NCBI GenBank assembly: GCA_023129165.1 | Contig: JAGMCL010000042.1 | Span: 1-55,980, forward strand | DNA length: 55,980 nucleotides | Reading direction: 5' to 3' | DNA from: Caldifarciminota bacterium | GTDB taxonomy: Bacteria > Hydrothermota > UBA3073 | Shown here: one piece after another, positions 15,244-24,557 of the stretch | How positions within the stretch are numbered: the first letter of the stretch is position 1 | Layout of the letters: the number at the start of each line of letters is the position of its first letter | The notes under the pieces: model-generated | What the model saw: only the letters and a program-made list of their open reading frames with translations | The model's database searches: none | Told to the model about the DNA's origin: nothing | Made by a program: the position numbers and the translations under genes

Positions 15244-16809
15244 TTATATAGGACGCAGATTGCTTTCCATCTTCTTATAAATTTTATTATACTCATGAAT
15301 CATCCTATGGGTATTGAAATACGATGCATTCATTGAAATTGTATTTTTCATTATCTCTATCCATTTTTCTTTGTTATTGTAAAATAGAGGTAGAATTTCC
15401 TTTTCCAATTTGTCGTAAATATTAGCTCCATCATCATCAAGACTCCAACCCGTTACTCCCTCCTTGCATCCCTCAAGCCACCATCCATCCAATGTAGAGA
15501 GTGAAGGAATACCATTATGGGCCGCCTTCATACCACTGGTACCGCATGCCTCCAGTGGCGGTTCTGGATTATTAAGCCAGAGGTCTACTCCCTGTGTAAG
15601 GAGTTTTGCAATCTTAATATTGTAGTTTTCCAAATAAGTAACCTTAACCTCACCCTTAAAATTTTTTGCAGCATCTATTACCCTCTTTATAATCTTCTTC
15701 CCTTCAGTATCTTGCGGGTGTGCCTTTCCAGAGAATATTATCTGAATATCTCCCAATCTTCTAAACCTCTCAGGATTTGACATAATCAGGTCAGCCCTTT
15801 TGTAACCAACGAATCTTCGAGCAAATCCTATTGTAAAGGTATCTATATTAAAATCACTCTTTACAAACTTAAGCAATCTCTTTTTTGCCTCTATATGTGA
15901 AGACCATATGAGAGACGCAGGAATTCTCTCAGCTCCCTTGAGAAGTGCAGACTCTTCCCTCCATCCAGGCATAAACCTATCATAGAGGAAAATAAATTCC
16001 CTTGAGGTCCACCTAACAGAGTGAATCCCATTCGTAATTCCATTAATGTCATCCCTTTTAAACATCTGTCTTGAAACATCCCTGTGCCTCTTCGATACTC
16101 CATTAACATATCCTGAACCATCAAATGCAAGCCTTGTCATATCCAGTTCTCCCTTCCATTCAGGTAGAACTTCTTTAACAAGATTTGAATCAAACTTATC
16201 ATGACCAGCAGGTATTGGTGTATGAATTGTAAAAAGACATCTATTCTTTATATCGTTAATGCTAATCTTTTTTAACAATTCATGTATAATAAGTGCAGAG
16301 TGACTTTCATTCATATGATAAATAGTTTCTCCAATACCGAGTTCTTTTAAAATGCGTACACCTCCAACCCCTAATACAATCTCCTGCTTAAGACGATACC
16401 TCTTGTCCCCTCCATAGAGATAATGAGTTATTTCCCTGTTCTCGGGGCTATTTTTAAAGAGATTTGTATCAAGAAAATAAATAGGGACTTTAAATCCTGA
16501 TATTCCTTCTACTTCGTATTTCCAGACACCAATTAATATCTTTTCACTCCCTATTCCCACAGAAACGCGATGTGGTAGAAGCTCCATTACATCGTCAGGA
16601 TTCCACTCATCTGGTAATTCCTCCTGTGTTCCATCCTCTCTCAACCTCTGTTTAAAATAGCCCTTGTGATGTATAAGGGTAACTCCAATAAGAGGAATCT
16701 CAAGGTCTGCTGCAGACAGCATTGTATCACCTGCAAGAATACCAAGACCACCACTGTAGGTCGGAATTCTCTTGTCAATTCCTATTGCCATTGAAAAATA
16801 AGCAACCAT
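15244..16809 (-). CDS. glgP: Alpha-glucan phosphorylase, short form (GT35)
   Basis: A 521-residue phosphorylase that releases glucose 1-phosphate from alpha-1,4-glucans. PLP is bound by Lys428 in CGTSGMKAAHNG. Also present are IPTYSGGLGILAGD (15-28), HMNESHSA (165-172), TIHTPIPAGHDKF and the phosphate-site segment ARRFVGYKRADL. It lacks the long N-terminal region of the 800-residue enzymes, beginning directly at the VAYFSM strand, as in the compact maltodextrin/glycogen phosphorylase group. No ribosome-binding site precedes ATG 16809, and the upstream DNA carries the atatttgatttttaatttttt leader phrase seen elsewhere. Followed at 2 bp by malQ. Confidence 0.92.
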   Translation of the reverse strand: MVAYFSMAIGIDKRIPTYSGGLGILAGDTMLSAADLEIPLIGVTLIHHKGYFKQRLREDGTQEELPDEWNPDDVMELLPHRVSVGIGSEKILIGVWKYEVEGISGFKVPIYFLDTNLFKNSPENREITHYLYGGDKRYRLKQEIVLGVGGVRILKELGIGETIYHMNESHSALIIHELLKKISINDIKNRCLFTIHTPIPAGHDKFDSNLVKEVLPEWKGELDMTRLAFDGSGYVNGVSKRHRDVSRQMFKRDDINGITNGIHSVRWTSREFIFLYDRFMPGWREESALLKGAERIPASLIWSSHIEAKKRLLKFVKSDFNIDTFTIGFARRFVGYKRADLIMSNPERFRRLGDIQIIFSGKAHPQDTEGKKIIKRVIDAAKNFKGEVKVTYLENYNIKIAKLLTQGVDLWLNNPEPPLEACGTSGMKAAHNGIPSLSTLDGWWLEGCKEGVTGWSLDDDGANIYDKLEKEILPLFYNNKEKWIEIMKNTISMNASYFNTHRMIHEYNKIYKKMESNLRPI

Positions 16810-17031
16810 AATATAAGTAGAGTCTAATAAAATAAAAAATTAAAAATCAAATATTAAAATTGGACGTTGTTCCAAAGTGTTGTGATAACATAAAAAGAAT
16901 GCCAGTCATTGCGAGCGTAAGCTAAGCAATCCCATTCCTTAAAATCAATCACTGATATGAGATTGCTTCATCCCGATGGTCATCGAGATTCGCAATGACA
17001 GACTAGAGTTGTTTAATTGCGAATGATTTTT
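16810..17031. repeat. CATTGCGAG-family inverted pair
   Basis: From about 16911 to 17003, gtcattgcgagcgtaagctaagcaatccc and, in opposite sense, gagattgcttcatcccgatgg with attcgcaatgaca face each other as a roughly 90-bp palindromic unit between the GH13-GH57 and glgP genes. No promoter is evident. Confidence 0.6.
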
Positions 17032-20000
17032 TTATTTCACTATCGGTTCATTCAAGAAATCAGGTGGGGTCTTTCCTGAGAGAATATAAACATTCTTCAA
17101 CGTTTCTCTAAACATTTCATCCCATTCCTCATCACCCTCAGGAGTCTCCATATCTTCACCAAGCCACCAGAACCAGTCTGAACCCTCTGCAACATAAAGC
17201 TCCTCCAATGCCTTATCCGGGATATTTTCCCAGTTCTCTATATCCTTTCTGACTCTTAGAAGGTAATCCCATGCCTTGTTCTCCTCTTTTTCTCCTATCC
17301 ATATATCAAAATTTCCATTTATCCACGAACCTGCAGCAAGGTTGTTATCCAGGATATGTTGTGGCGGATTCTCGTTTAAGAACTCACTGACCGTGAGTGT
17401 TCTTATCCAATCAACTTCCTCCAATTTTGAATAAAGGGAATGGAAAAATTCCTTACCATCCTCTTTAAATGCTTCCCATGAGTTTTCACCGTCCATTATA
17501 ATAGAAACACAGGCAGGTTCGCTTTCATCTGCAAATCTCTTATGTATGTCATATAATCTTGCAATAAGATCATTTGCTGCTGCCTTACCTGGCATTGAGT
17601 TGTATCTAAATCCTACATCATCGGAAATTCTTGTATCTCTGAAGATGATAGATACTTCAATATCATTGAATCTTGCTCTATATGCTCTGTATTTATCTCT
17701 TTCATTAATCTTTCTCCCGAGTGATTTAGCAAGTATTTGCTCATCTGTTGCAATCCACTTTATTTTAGCATCTGCAAATATGGGAATTATCTCCTTTGCC
17801 ACTGAACCTTCTGATGGCCACATACCTTCTGGGTTTTCACCAAATAGTTGTCTATGGAACTCAACGGATTTATTAACCTGTACCTCAGCATCCTGTGGAT
17901 AGGAAAATCTGAATGGTAGCTTTCTATGATAAAGGTCTGTATCATATATGAGCGGCAGAATAGGATGATAAAAAGGAGTAGTTGTCACCTCGATTTTCCC
18001 TTCCTCCATTAGCTTTTTATGAACAGGTATTACTGCTTTCATAATCTCTATACATTTATCAAGGAGTTTGAGCTTTTCTTTTTCGGTGAATCCTTTACCC
18101 TTCTCAATCAGGTTTTTTACCGTTATTCTTTTACCCGTCACGAGCTCGACCTCACCTTTCTTGAAAGAGGGGTCAAACCATGCAAGATTATACCATACCT
18201 GCAGGTCTCTAAAATCCCCCACTGTATAATTCCTTATCGTTGATTCAATATCCACTTCTCCATCCTTCATCACCCTCTTTTCAAAAAGTTCCTTATATCT
18301 GGAATATGGTTCTATCATATTTTCCTTATTCAGAGCAAAAAAGTTATCGAGAATATATTCCTTTTCCTCTCTTGTAAGATTTTCAGCAGGCTTTAGAGTC
18401 ATTTCCATACATATATCCACAGGCTTTCCATCTTCATACATTCCTATCTCATCAAGAATCTGCAAAAGAAGGGATGGTGTCAGGTTTACTGTAAAATGGA
18501 CATTAGGATAGTCTTTGAGAATAGCCACCATATCATAGTAGTCCTTTGTCGCATGCAGTCTCACCCATGGCTTCTTATATATACCAGTATTTCTATTCTT
18601 AAAATATCTTGGCTGGTGTTGATGCCAGAAAAAGATTAAATTTAGGGGTTGACCTACTTTTTTATATGTCAAGGACTCACTCATTATATCCCCTTTACCT
18701 ACTTCTATCACAGAATTGAAACCCTCGAAACCATCAGGTACTTTTTGAGGGTTTTCTGGGTCAGAAATCCAGATTTCATCAACAATAAATTTATATAAAT
18801 ATCTCCCAGGCACAAGGTCAAAGGACCTCGTCCAGATTCCATTTTTCTCCTCCATAGGTGTCCCACCCCATCCAGTAAATTCACCTGCTATCTGAACAGA
18901 TTTCGCCTCTGGTGCATTAAGCTCAAACTCCACATGCTCAATTGTAATACCTTTCTCTTCCATAATATTATCTATATCACCTTCCTTCAATAAGTATATA
19001 CCACCCTCAAGAGGAGGAAGTGTTATTACCAACCTCTCATTTGCCTTAATATAATCACCAGTAATGGCATCCTGCCATATACCTGGTGCCTGTAAACTTA
19101 AAACTCTCCTATTATTTGAATTGTTTAGGGCGACAAGTACACAATCATTACCATCATACAAGATGTAGCAATATACCTCCTTTTCTAAAAGTATTTTTCT
19201 CCTATCTCCCCTTCTAATAGCACTGTGTTCCTTTCTTATCTTAAGTAGTCTTGATACATAATCGAGTATATCTCTTTCGTTCTTACTCAATTCATCTCCA
19301 AACCTCATCATCCTGCGATTGTCAGGGTCACCAGCACCAGGTATTCCAAATTCATCACCATAAAGGATTATAGGAGTTCCCTTTATAGTGAGAAGAAAGG
19401 TGAATGCAAGACGTAATCTTTTATATGATTCCTCATCAGGTTCCTTTGCACCCTCCCAGCCAACTACCTTTTCATCTCCTGCGAGTTCACAGTATGTAAT
19501 AAATCTCGAAAAATCATGCGTTCCCAAGAATGGACACATTATACTTCCTTCAGGATATACTTTCTCTGATTGGCTTATCGCATAATCAAGTGAGAAAAAA
19601 CCCTGCCTGCCTGAGAAGACATCTCTTATTACCCAGTAGAGGGGATAATCGAGTTGACCATTCAAAAGATTGTCTCCAATAAATGAAGATATCGTTTCCC
19701 TGCTTGATATGGTCTCGCCAAACAGAAAAAAGTCCCTCCCTATTTCCTTATTTAAGCTCTCTCGAAATTCTTTCCAGAAAACTACAGGCATATGTTTTAC
19801 AGCATCAAGTCTTGCACCATCTACACCAGTCTCCTTTATAAGCCATATGGTAGTATCAATAAGTGCATTTCTAACCTCTTCTTTTTCGTGATTTAAGGTC
19901 GGTGCGAAATCATCAAACCATGTAGTAAAGGGAAACTCGTCGAAGAGTCTTATATTTTTCCTTCCATCTTTAAGGTCGACATCTGTAAACCAGTCAGGGT

Positions 20001-20478
20001 GGTCCTTCCACCATGGATGGTTTATATGAACGTGATTAAATACAAGGTCAAGAACAACCTTGATGTCATGACTATGTGCAACTCTTACAAGTTCTTTTAA
20101 TTCCTCCATAGAACCAAACCTCGGTTCTACCTCTCTATGACTTACTGGCCAGTATCCATGATAGCCTGTAAATTTATGGTGAGGGGGCAGGGCATCTTTA
20201 TATGCCCCAGGGGGAGCCTTATATACTGGAGAGAACCAGATAGCATTCACTCCAAGTGATGAAAAGTAGCCATCTTTAATTTTATTAATTATACCCCTGA
20301 AGTCTCCACCTAAAAAATTGCATCTTTCATCGAGCTCCGGATCCTCAACAGGTGAATCATTAGATATATCACCACTTCTGAACCTATCAGTAACCATACA
20401 GTATATTACCCTATCCTGCCATGTGGTTTCGTTGGATATAGTAGACGTCAGAAAAATCAATGGTATATACATAAGCAT
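17032..20478 (-). CDS. GH13 alpha-amylase - CBM48 - GH57 fusion enzyme
   Basis: A 1148-residue protein carrying two unrelated glycosidase families. Residues 20-500 are GH13, with DLVFNHV, GARLDAVKH (nucleophile Asp225), LFGETIS (Glu255) and FLGTHDFSR (Asp322). Residues 515-595 are a CBM48-like module (VQIAGEFTGWGG, YLYKFIVDEIW). From 610 on is GH57, with HQHQP (619-623), GMWPSEGS (nucleophile Glu890) and WIATDEQ (acid/base Asp912). Both catalytic sets are complete. The start is ATG 20478 or 20472, behind ggaggt; 30 upstream bases are also open. A short hydrophobic N-terminus (MLMYIPLIFLTSTIS) suggests export, although it lacks a basic n-region. It lies between malE and glgP. The enzyme should act on starch or glycogen. 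Confidence 0.9.
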   Translation of the reverse strand: MLMYIPLIFLTSTISNETTWQDRVIYCMVTDRFRSGDISNDSPVEDPELDERCNFLGGDFRGIINKIKDGYFSSLGVNAIWFSPVYKAPPGAYKDALPPHHKFTGYHGYWPVSHREVEPRFGSMEELKELVRVAHSHDIKVVLDLVFNHVHINHPWWKDHPDWFTDVDLKDGRKNIRLFDEFPFTTWFDDFAPTLNHEKEEVRNALIDTTIWLIKETGVDGARLDAVKHMPVVFWKEFRESLNKEIGRDFFLFGETISSRETISSFIGDNLLNGQLDYPLYWVIRDVFSGRQGFFSLDYAISQSEKVYPEGSIMCPFLGTHDFSRFITYCELAGDEKVVGWEGAKEPDEESYKRLRLAFTFLLTIKGTPIILYGDEFGIPGAGDPDNRRMMRFGDELSKNERDILDYVSRLLKIRKEHSAIRRGDRRKILLEKEVYCYILYDGNDCVLVALNNSNNRRVLSLQAPGIWQDAITGDYIKANERLVITLPPLEGGIYLLKEGDIDNIMEEKGITIEHVEFELNAPEAKSVQIAGEFTGWGGTPMEEKNGIWTRSFDLVPGRYLYKFIVDEIWISDPENPQKVPDGFEGFNSVIEVGKGDIMSESLTYKKVGQPLNLIFFWHQHQPRYFKNRNTGIYKKPWVRLHATKDYYDMVAILKDYPNVHFTVNLTPSLLLQILDEIGMYEDGKPVDICMEMTLKPAENLTREEKEYILDNFFALNKENMIEPYSRYKELFEKRVMKDGEVDIESTIRNYTVGDFRDLQVWYNLAWFDPSFKKGEVELVTGKRITVKNLIEKGKGFTEKEKLKLLDKCIEIMKAVIPVHKKLMEEGKIEVTTTPFYHPILPLIYDTDLYHRKLPFRFSYPQDAEVQVNKSVEFHRQLFGENPEGMWPSEGSVAKEIIPIFADAKIKWIATDEQILAKSLGRKINERDKYRAYRARFNDIEVSIIFRDTRISDDVGFRYNSMPGKAAANDLIARLYDIHKRFADESEPACVSIIMDGENSWEAFKEDGKEFFHSLYSKLEEVDWIRTLTVSEFLNENPPQHILDNNLAAGSWINGNFDIWIGEKEENKAWDYLLRVRKDIENWENIPDKALEELYVAEGSDWFWWLGEDMETPEGDEEWDEMFRETLKNVYILSGKTPPDFLNEPIVK

Positions 20479-20825
20479 ATAACCTCCACAAAAAATTACA
20501 AATCTCAAGCACCCTGCCTATCGGCAGGCAGGCAAATAACAAACAAATCCTAATCATTAAAATATTCTAAACTCTCTTAATTACAGACGAAGGGACACCT
20601 GTCATTGCGAGTTCTAAACCATATGGTTTAGAGCGTGGCAATCTCATTTTTATTATACTATCGTTTTTAACTGACTTAAGGCTATCATTCCTCTTGGTAT
20701 TCCCTTGTATTCAATGTATGCGATTGCTTCGTCGTCCATAAGGACTCCTCGCAATGACATGAAAGGGAATATCAAAATGTGATTGCTTCATCCCGATGGT
20801 AATCCGGATTCGTAATACGAGATTT
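20479..20825. repeat. Intergenic repeats between malE and the fusion amylase
   Basis: It contains ccctgcctatcggcaggcaggc (about 20513), a CATTGCGAG unit with a central accatatggt palindrome (20601-20647), a facing copy gcgattgcttcgtcgtcc...ctcctcgcaatgac (20719-20760), and a third, decayed unit (20779-20820). The 1284-1388 block has the same parts in reverse order. No gene or promoter is seen. Confidence 0.65.
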
Positions 20826-22028
20826 TTAATACTCTTCTTCAAGGAGTTTGTCCACCTTCAGCTTTATGACGTCCAGGGTTTCCTTCACCGAGCGCTTTCC
20901 TGAAAGCGATGCCTCCATCTGTGGATTGACTGCTGTTTCTATTCCAGGATAGTCAGGTACTACAGGTCTTGGAACTGCTGTCTCCATCTGATTAAGAAAA
21001 ATCTCAAGATATGGATGTTTATCAAGGTCAACATCATCAAATGAGTTAATATTCACAGGAATCTGACCCAGATCATTTGCCCATTTTATCTGAATCTCCT
21101 CTGAGGTAAGAAATTTTAAGAAATCAAATGCAAGTTCTTTGTTCTCTGACCCTCTGAATATTACCATATTTGTGCCACCAACGGTTGTGACTGAACCAGC
21201 TATCCCTTCTGGAATCATACCAACACCAAAATCTATGCCTATATTAAGTAGTGGTTTCATTCTCCAGGGTCCATTTAATACCATACCATACTTTTCATTT
21301 TGAAAACCCATGTCAGGGTTAACAGCACCGGACTTCCATGCACCTGCCTCAATTTTGTACCTGCTATACAGGTCTATCTTAAACTGTAAGGCATCAATTC
21401 CCTCCTGAGAATTGAGGACACATTTCCCATCCATAATAAACCTTGCACCAAAAGTATAGAAGAAAGGAAGCGTCCACCATAAAGTATTCCTCATGCCGAA
21501 ACCATAAACCTCTTTATCTAAATCAGTAAGTTTCTCTCCATATTCTACAAACTCATCCCAGTTTGTTGGCGGTTTCTCGGGGTCAAGTCCTGCTTCTCTA
21601 AATAACTTTTTATTATAAAACAGACATATACAGTTTGTCTGGTCAGGAATTCCATATATCTTACCATTTATTATATTTCCTGATAGAGCGGCAGGAACAA
21701 GCTGGTCTTTTATCTCCTCTACACCGAGTTCATCAAGTGAACAAACTCCACCCCTTAGGGCGAGTTTACTTACAAAAGAGTAATCAACCCTTGCTATATC
21801 GGGTGCTGTACGGGTTGCAAGTGCAGTAAGAATCTTCTGTTCTGTTCCATCGAAAGGTATTCTCTGGATTTCGACTTCTATACCACTTATTTCTTCGTAA
21901 TCCTCAACTATCTCCTTAAATACCTTATGTTCTTCATCATTATAATTAACCCAGATAGAGATATTACCTGCTATAAGACCATTTGATAATACTAAAATTA
22001 AAAAAAAGACTGCAAGTACTCTTTTCAT
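20826..22028 (-). CDS. malE: Sugar ABC transporter substrate-binding protein (MalE-like)
   Basis: A 400-residue periplasmic binding protein of the family 1 (maltose/multiple sugar) type. It has a signal peptide (MKRVLAVFFLILVLSNGLIAG), the domain-1 start ISIWVNYNDEEHKVFKEIVEDYE, the family motif ALATRTAPDIARVD, and KIYGIPDQTNCICLFYNKKLF with the usual inter-domain hinge. No lipobox cysteine is visible, so it is probably soluble. The start follows a GGGGGT ribosome-binding site. It is the third gene of malF-malG-malE. Maltodextrin as ligand is inferred from the amylase and phosphorylase genes downstream. Confidence 0.87.
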   Translation of the reverse strand: MKRVLAVFFLILVLSNGLIAGNISIWVNYNDEEHKVFKEIVEDYEEISGIEVEIQRIPFDGTEQKILTALATRTAPDIARVDYSFVSKLALRGGVCSLDELGVEEIKDQLVPAALSGNIINGKIYGIPDQTNCICLFYNKKLFREAGLDPEKPPTNWDEFVEYGEKLTDLDKEVYGFGMRNTLWWTLPFFYTFGARFIMDGKCVLNSQEGIDALQFKIDLYSRYKIEAGAWKSGAVNPDMGFQNEKYGMVLNGPWRMKPLLNIGIDFGVGMIPEGIAGSVTTVGGTNMVIFRGSENKELAFDFLKFLTSEEIQIKWANDLGQIPVNINSFDDVDLDKHPYLEIFLNQMETAVPRPVVPDYPGIETAVNPQMEASLSGKRSVKETLDVIKLKVDKLLEEEY

Positions 22029-22297
22029 AAAACCCCCAATGTTAAATCACAAATTCCAAACAATATAAAATCTAAAGTCATGTACAATTACTTTTAAAAG
22101 GGTTGCAGCGAAAAATACATTCTCCGTTTATTGTTGTCGATGCTCGTATCGAAGCTCGATGTTTTGATGCTCGATGCTCGTGTCCATTTCATATGGATGC
22201 TGTGCGACAGTTCTCATGTGGAATGTCTTTTTCCAGTTTCAAGTTTCAAGGTTCGTTACGAGTTTCGTCACCGTTAACCTAGTTTCGATTCCACATT
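22029..22297. repeat. Region of word-like repeats between malG and malE
   Basis: A run of gatgctcg/gaagctcgatg words (about 22139-22185) and a tttcaagtttcaaggttcg block (22237-22256) are visible. They look like locally iterated phrases rather than a hairpin. No gene is seen. Confidence 0.45.
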
Positions 22298-23104
22298 CTA
22301 TCCCTTAACTGCTCCCTCGGTTAAACCCTGTATGAAATATCTCTGTGTGAATAGAAATAGTAATACTATTGGAAATATTGAAATTGATGATGCTGCCATT
22401 CTTAGGGTATAGAGTTCCTCGTGTGCACTTCTGAACATAGCAAGACCCACAGGAACTGTATACATAGACTCTTTTGTAGTAACAATCAATTGCCAGAGAA
22501 AGTTGTTCCAGTTAAACTGAAAACTGAGTAAAAACACAGTTGCAACTATAGGCATTGATAGTGGTAAAATGACCCTATAAATTACACCAATTTCAGATGC
22601 ACCATCTATTCTTGACGCCTCAATGAGTGAATTCGGTATTCCTCGTATAAACTGTGTAAGAAGAAAAAGACCAAAAACATTTGCCAGGTGTGGTATCACC
22701 ATTGCCTTGTAAGAGTTTATCCAACCGAGCCTTGAAACGATAACAAACTGAGGTATCATAAACATCATCCCTGGGACCATCATAGCTGAAAGAAAGAGGA
22801 AAAACAGACCATTTCTAAAGAAGAATCTCCTCTTTGCAAATGAATATGCTGCTAATACAGCAAAAAGGGTAGAAAATATTCCTCCTAATGTAGAAACTAC
22901 AAATGAATTAAAAAAGTATCTCCCAAACTTGTATTGTGTAAGGACTAATTTAAAATTCTCAAGAGTAGGCTTCTCAGGAATAATCGTCATCGAAAGACCA
23001 GTACCCTGGGGCTTGAAAGATGTAACAAACATCCAGAAAAATGGGAAAAGTACAACCACAACGAGAATAATAAGGAAAATATAAATGAAAAATCTTCTAC
23101 TCAT
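22298..23104 (-). CDS. malG: Sugar ABC transporter permease (MalG-like)
   Basis: A 268-residue inner-membrane permease with six hydrophobic segments. The EAA loop that contacts the ATPase is IEASRIDGASEIGVIYRVILPLSMP. The N-terminus (VVVLFPFFWMFVTSFKPQG) is typical of the MalG subfamily. The start, preceded by aaaggt, is 3 bp after the malF stop, so the two are co-translated. No ATP-binding subunit is encoded in the window; a shared MsmX/MalK-like ATPase elsewhere must be assumed. Confidence 0.9.
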   Translation of the reverse strand: MSRRFFIYIFLIILVVVVLFPFFWMFVTSFKPQGTGLSMTIIPEKPTLENFKLVLTQYKFGRYFFNSFVVSTLGGIFSTLFAVLAAYSFAKRRFFFRNGLFFLFLSAMMVPGMMFMIPQFVIVSRLGWINSYKAMVIPHLANVFGLFLLTQFIRGIPNSLIEASRIDGASEIGVIYRVILPLSMPIVATVFLLSFQFNWNNFLWQLIVTTKESMYTVPVGLAMFRSAHEELYTLRMAASSISIFPIVLLFLFTQRYFIQGLTEGAVKG

Positions 23105-23107
23105 AAA

Positions 23108-24028
23108 TTACCTTTCTCTTAAAAGTCTAAAACTTATAAGCGATATGGTTAACGAAATTATAAGAAGCACGAATGATATAGCCGCAGCATATCCAAGCTT
23201 AAGTGAACGAAATTCCCTAAAAAGATACATACCCGTTACTCTGGTAATACCAACTATATTACCCTTTAAGTTAATCATTGGTCCTCCATCCCTTGTCATA
23301 CCATAAAATTCAGCAAATGCAGAAAGAGAAGCAATAGTGCCTGTTACGACAAGAAATAAAATCACTGGTTTTATAAGAGGTATAGTTATATATCTGTGTT
23401 TTGCAAAACCTGAAACACCATCTATAGAAGCAGCCTCGTATAGAGACTGGGGTATGTTATTGATTGAAGCTATAAACAGTATCATTCCGAATCCTGCATT
23501 TTTCAATGTCATTGCAGCAACTATTGCTGGCATTGAAGTAGCAGGTGTTGAAAGTAATGGTGGTATTTTCAAACCGATAAGTTCGAATAATTTCATCACT
23601 ATCCCGTATGGACTTGAATACAGTAATGTCCAGACAATTGCAACGACAAACACATCGAGAACAAATGGAAGAAAGAAACATGTCCTAAAAATCCTACTAC
23701 CTTTTATTCGTCCTACCAAAAAGACTGCAAGAAGAAAGGAAAAAACAATTCCTATCGGAATTGAAAGTGCTGCATAATACAATGTCATGAGAATTGCCCA
23801 CCAGAATTCAACATCGTGGAAAAGTTTTGTATAATTTCTTCCACCAACAAGTTTAAGTCCACCGAACACATCATAGAGGTCAGTGACCCTATGGAAACTA
23901 AGGATGAGTGAATAAATTATGGGATATAGTAAAAAGATACAGAAGATAATGAGAAAGGGAAGTATTAGAGAGAAGGATATAAGATTTTCTCTACCTGAAA
24001 TAGAAGTATCTCTAAATAACCTCTTCAT
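23108..24028 (-). CDS. malF: Sugar ABC transporter permease (MalF-like)
   Basis: A 306-residue inner-membrane permease with six hydrophobic segments. The EAA loop is YEAASIDGVSGFAKHRYITIPLIKP. It lacks the large periplasmic loop of E. coli MalF, as do most family members. First gene of the minus-strand import operon. The start ATG at 24028 has no clear ribosome-binding site. A TAAAAT lies 10 bases before it, so a leaderless internal transcript is possible besides the long transcript from the promoter at 24444-24472. Confidence 0.9.
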   Translation of the reverse strand: MKRLFRDTSISGRENLISFSLILPFLIIFCIFLLYPIIYSLILSFHRVTDLYDVFGGLKLVGGRNYTKLFHDVEFWWAILMTLYYAALSIPIGIVFSFLLAVFLVGRIKGSRIFRTCFFLPFVLDVFVVAIVWTLLYSSPYGIVMKLFELIGLKIPPLLSTPATSMPAIVAAMTLKNAGFGMILFIASINNIPQSLYEAASIDGVSGFAKHRYITIPLIKPVILFLVVTGTIASLSAFAEFYGMTRDGGPMINLKGNIVGITRVTGMYLFREFRSLKLGYAAAISFVLLIISLTISLISFRLLRER

Positions 24029-24443
24029 CTATTGTAAGATTTTAAAAAATAGAGGGTATCCAAAAGTCTTTTAATAACAGATAAAAGATTTGTAGGCACG
24101 AATTCAATTCGTGCTGAATACATTTGCACAGTTTAAAACCCTGACTGCCGTCAGGCAGGTGTGCCTACAAAGTACATTACAATTCTTCCCAATAATGAGA
24201 TTGCTTTGTTGCTTTCACTCCTCGCAATGACAGACCATACTCCCGTCATTGCGAGACTGAACAAAGTGAAGACGTGGCAATCTCATCCTTTAATATAATC
24301 GTTATCATTAACAGTCTAAAGACTGTCACTCCTCTCGTTACTCCCCTTATGTTATGAGGGAGTGACAGCGTTTACGCTGTTAAAAAATGCGATTGCTTCG
24401 TTTTAGCTTATAAAAAACAGTCTTCATATAATTACTCTGAAGG
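24029..24443. repeat. Long malF leader filled with dispersed repeats
   Basis: It holds a gtaggcacgaattcaattcgtgc hairpin (about 24092), gactgccgtcaggcaggtgtgcctac (24145), two facing CATTGCGAG units (24196-24232 and 24244-24288), and gactgtcactcct with gggagtgacagcgtttacgctgtt, which can pair (24328-24381). A transcript from the malF promoter would carry all of this as a leader of about 410 bases. No gene is seen. Confidence 0.6.
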
Positions 24444-24472
24444 ATTATATCATACATTAAAATTTTTGTCAA
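24444..24472 (-). promoter_or_regulatory. Promoter of malFGE operon (TTGACA-17-TATAAT)
   Basis: On the minus strand TTGACA (24467-24472) and TATAAT (24444-24449) are both perfect and exactly 17 bp apart. The -35 box is only 9 bp from the -35 box of the opposite promoter at 24482, so two polymerases could hardly bind together. Confidence 0.8.
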
Positions 24473-24481
24473 GAAAAAAAC

Positions 24482-24510
24482 TTGACAAATTAACAAGATT
24501 GATATATAAT
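24482..24510 (+). promoter_or_regulatory. Promoter of the surface glucan cluster (TTGACA-17-TATAAT)
   Basis: A full-consensus promoter: TTGACA 24482-24487, 17-bp spacer, TATAAT 24505-24510. Transcription would start near 24517, giving a leader of about 41 bases that ends in the strong ribosome-binding site ggaggagga before ATG 24558. Confidence 0.85.
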
Positions 24511-24557
24511 ATTATATACACTATAAATATTTTTTTATACATCTACCTGGAGGAGGA

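Noticed and set aside
24465-24489. TTTGTCAAG-7-CTTGACAAA as a repressor operator
   Set aside because: The inverted repeat is fully explained by two opposed -35 boxes, so no separate operator needs to be assumed.
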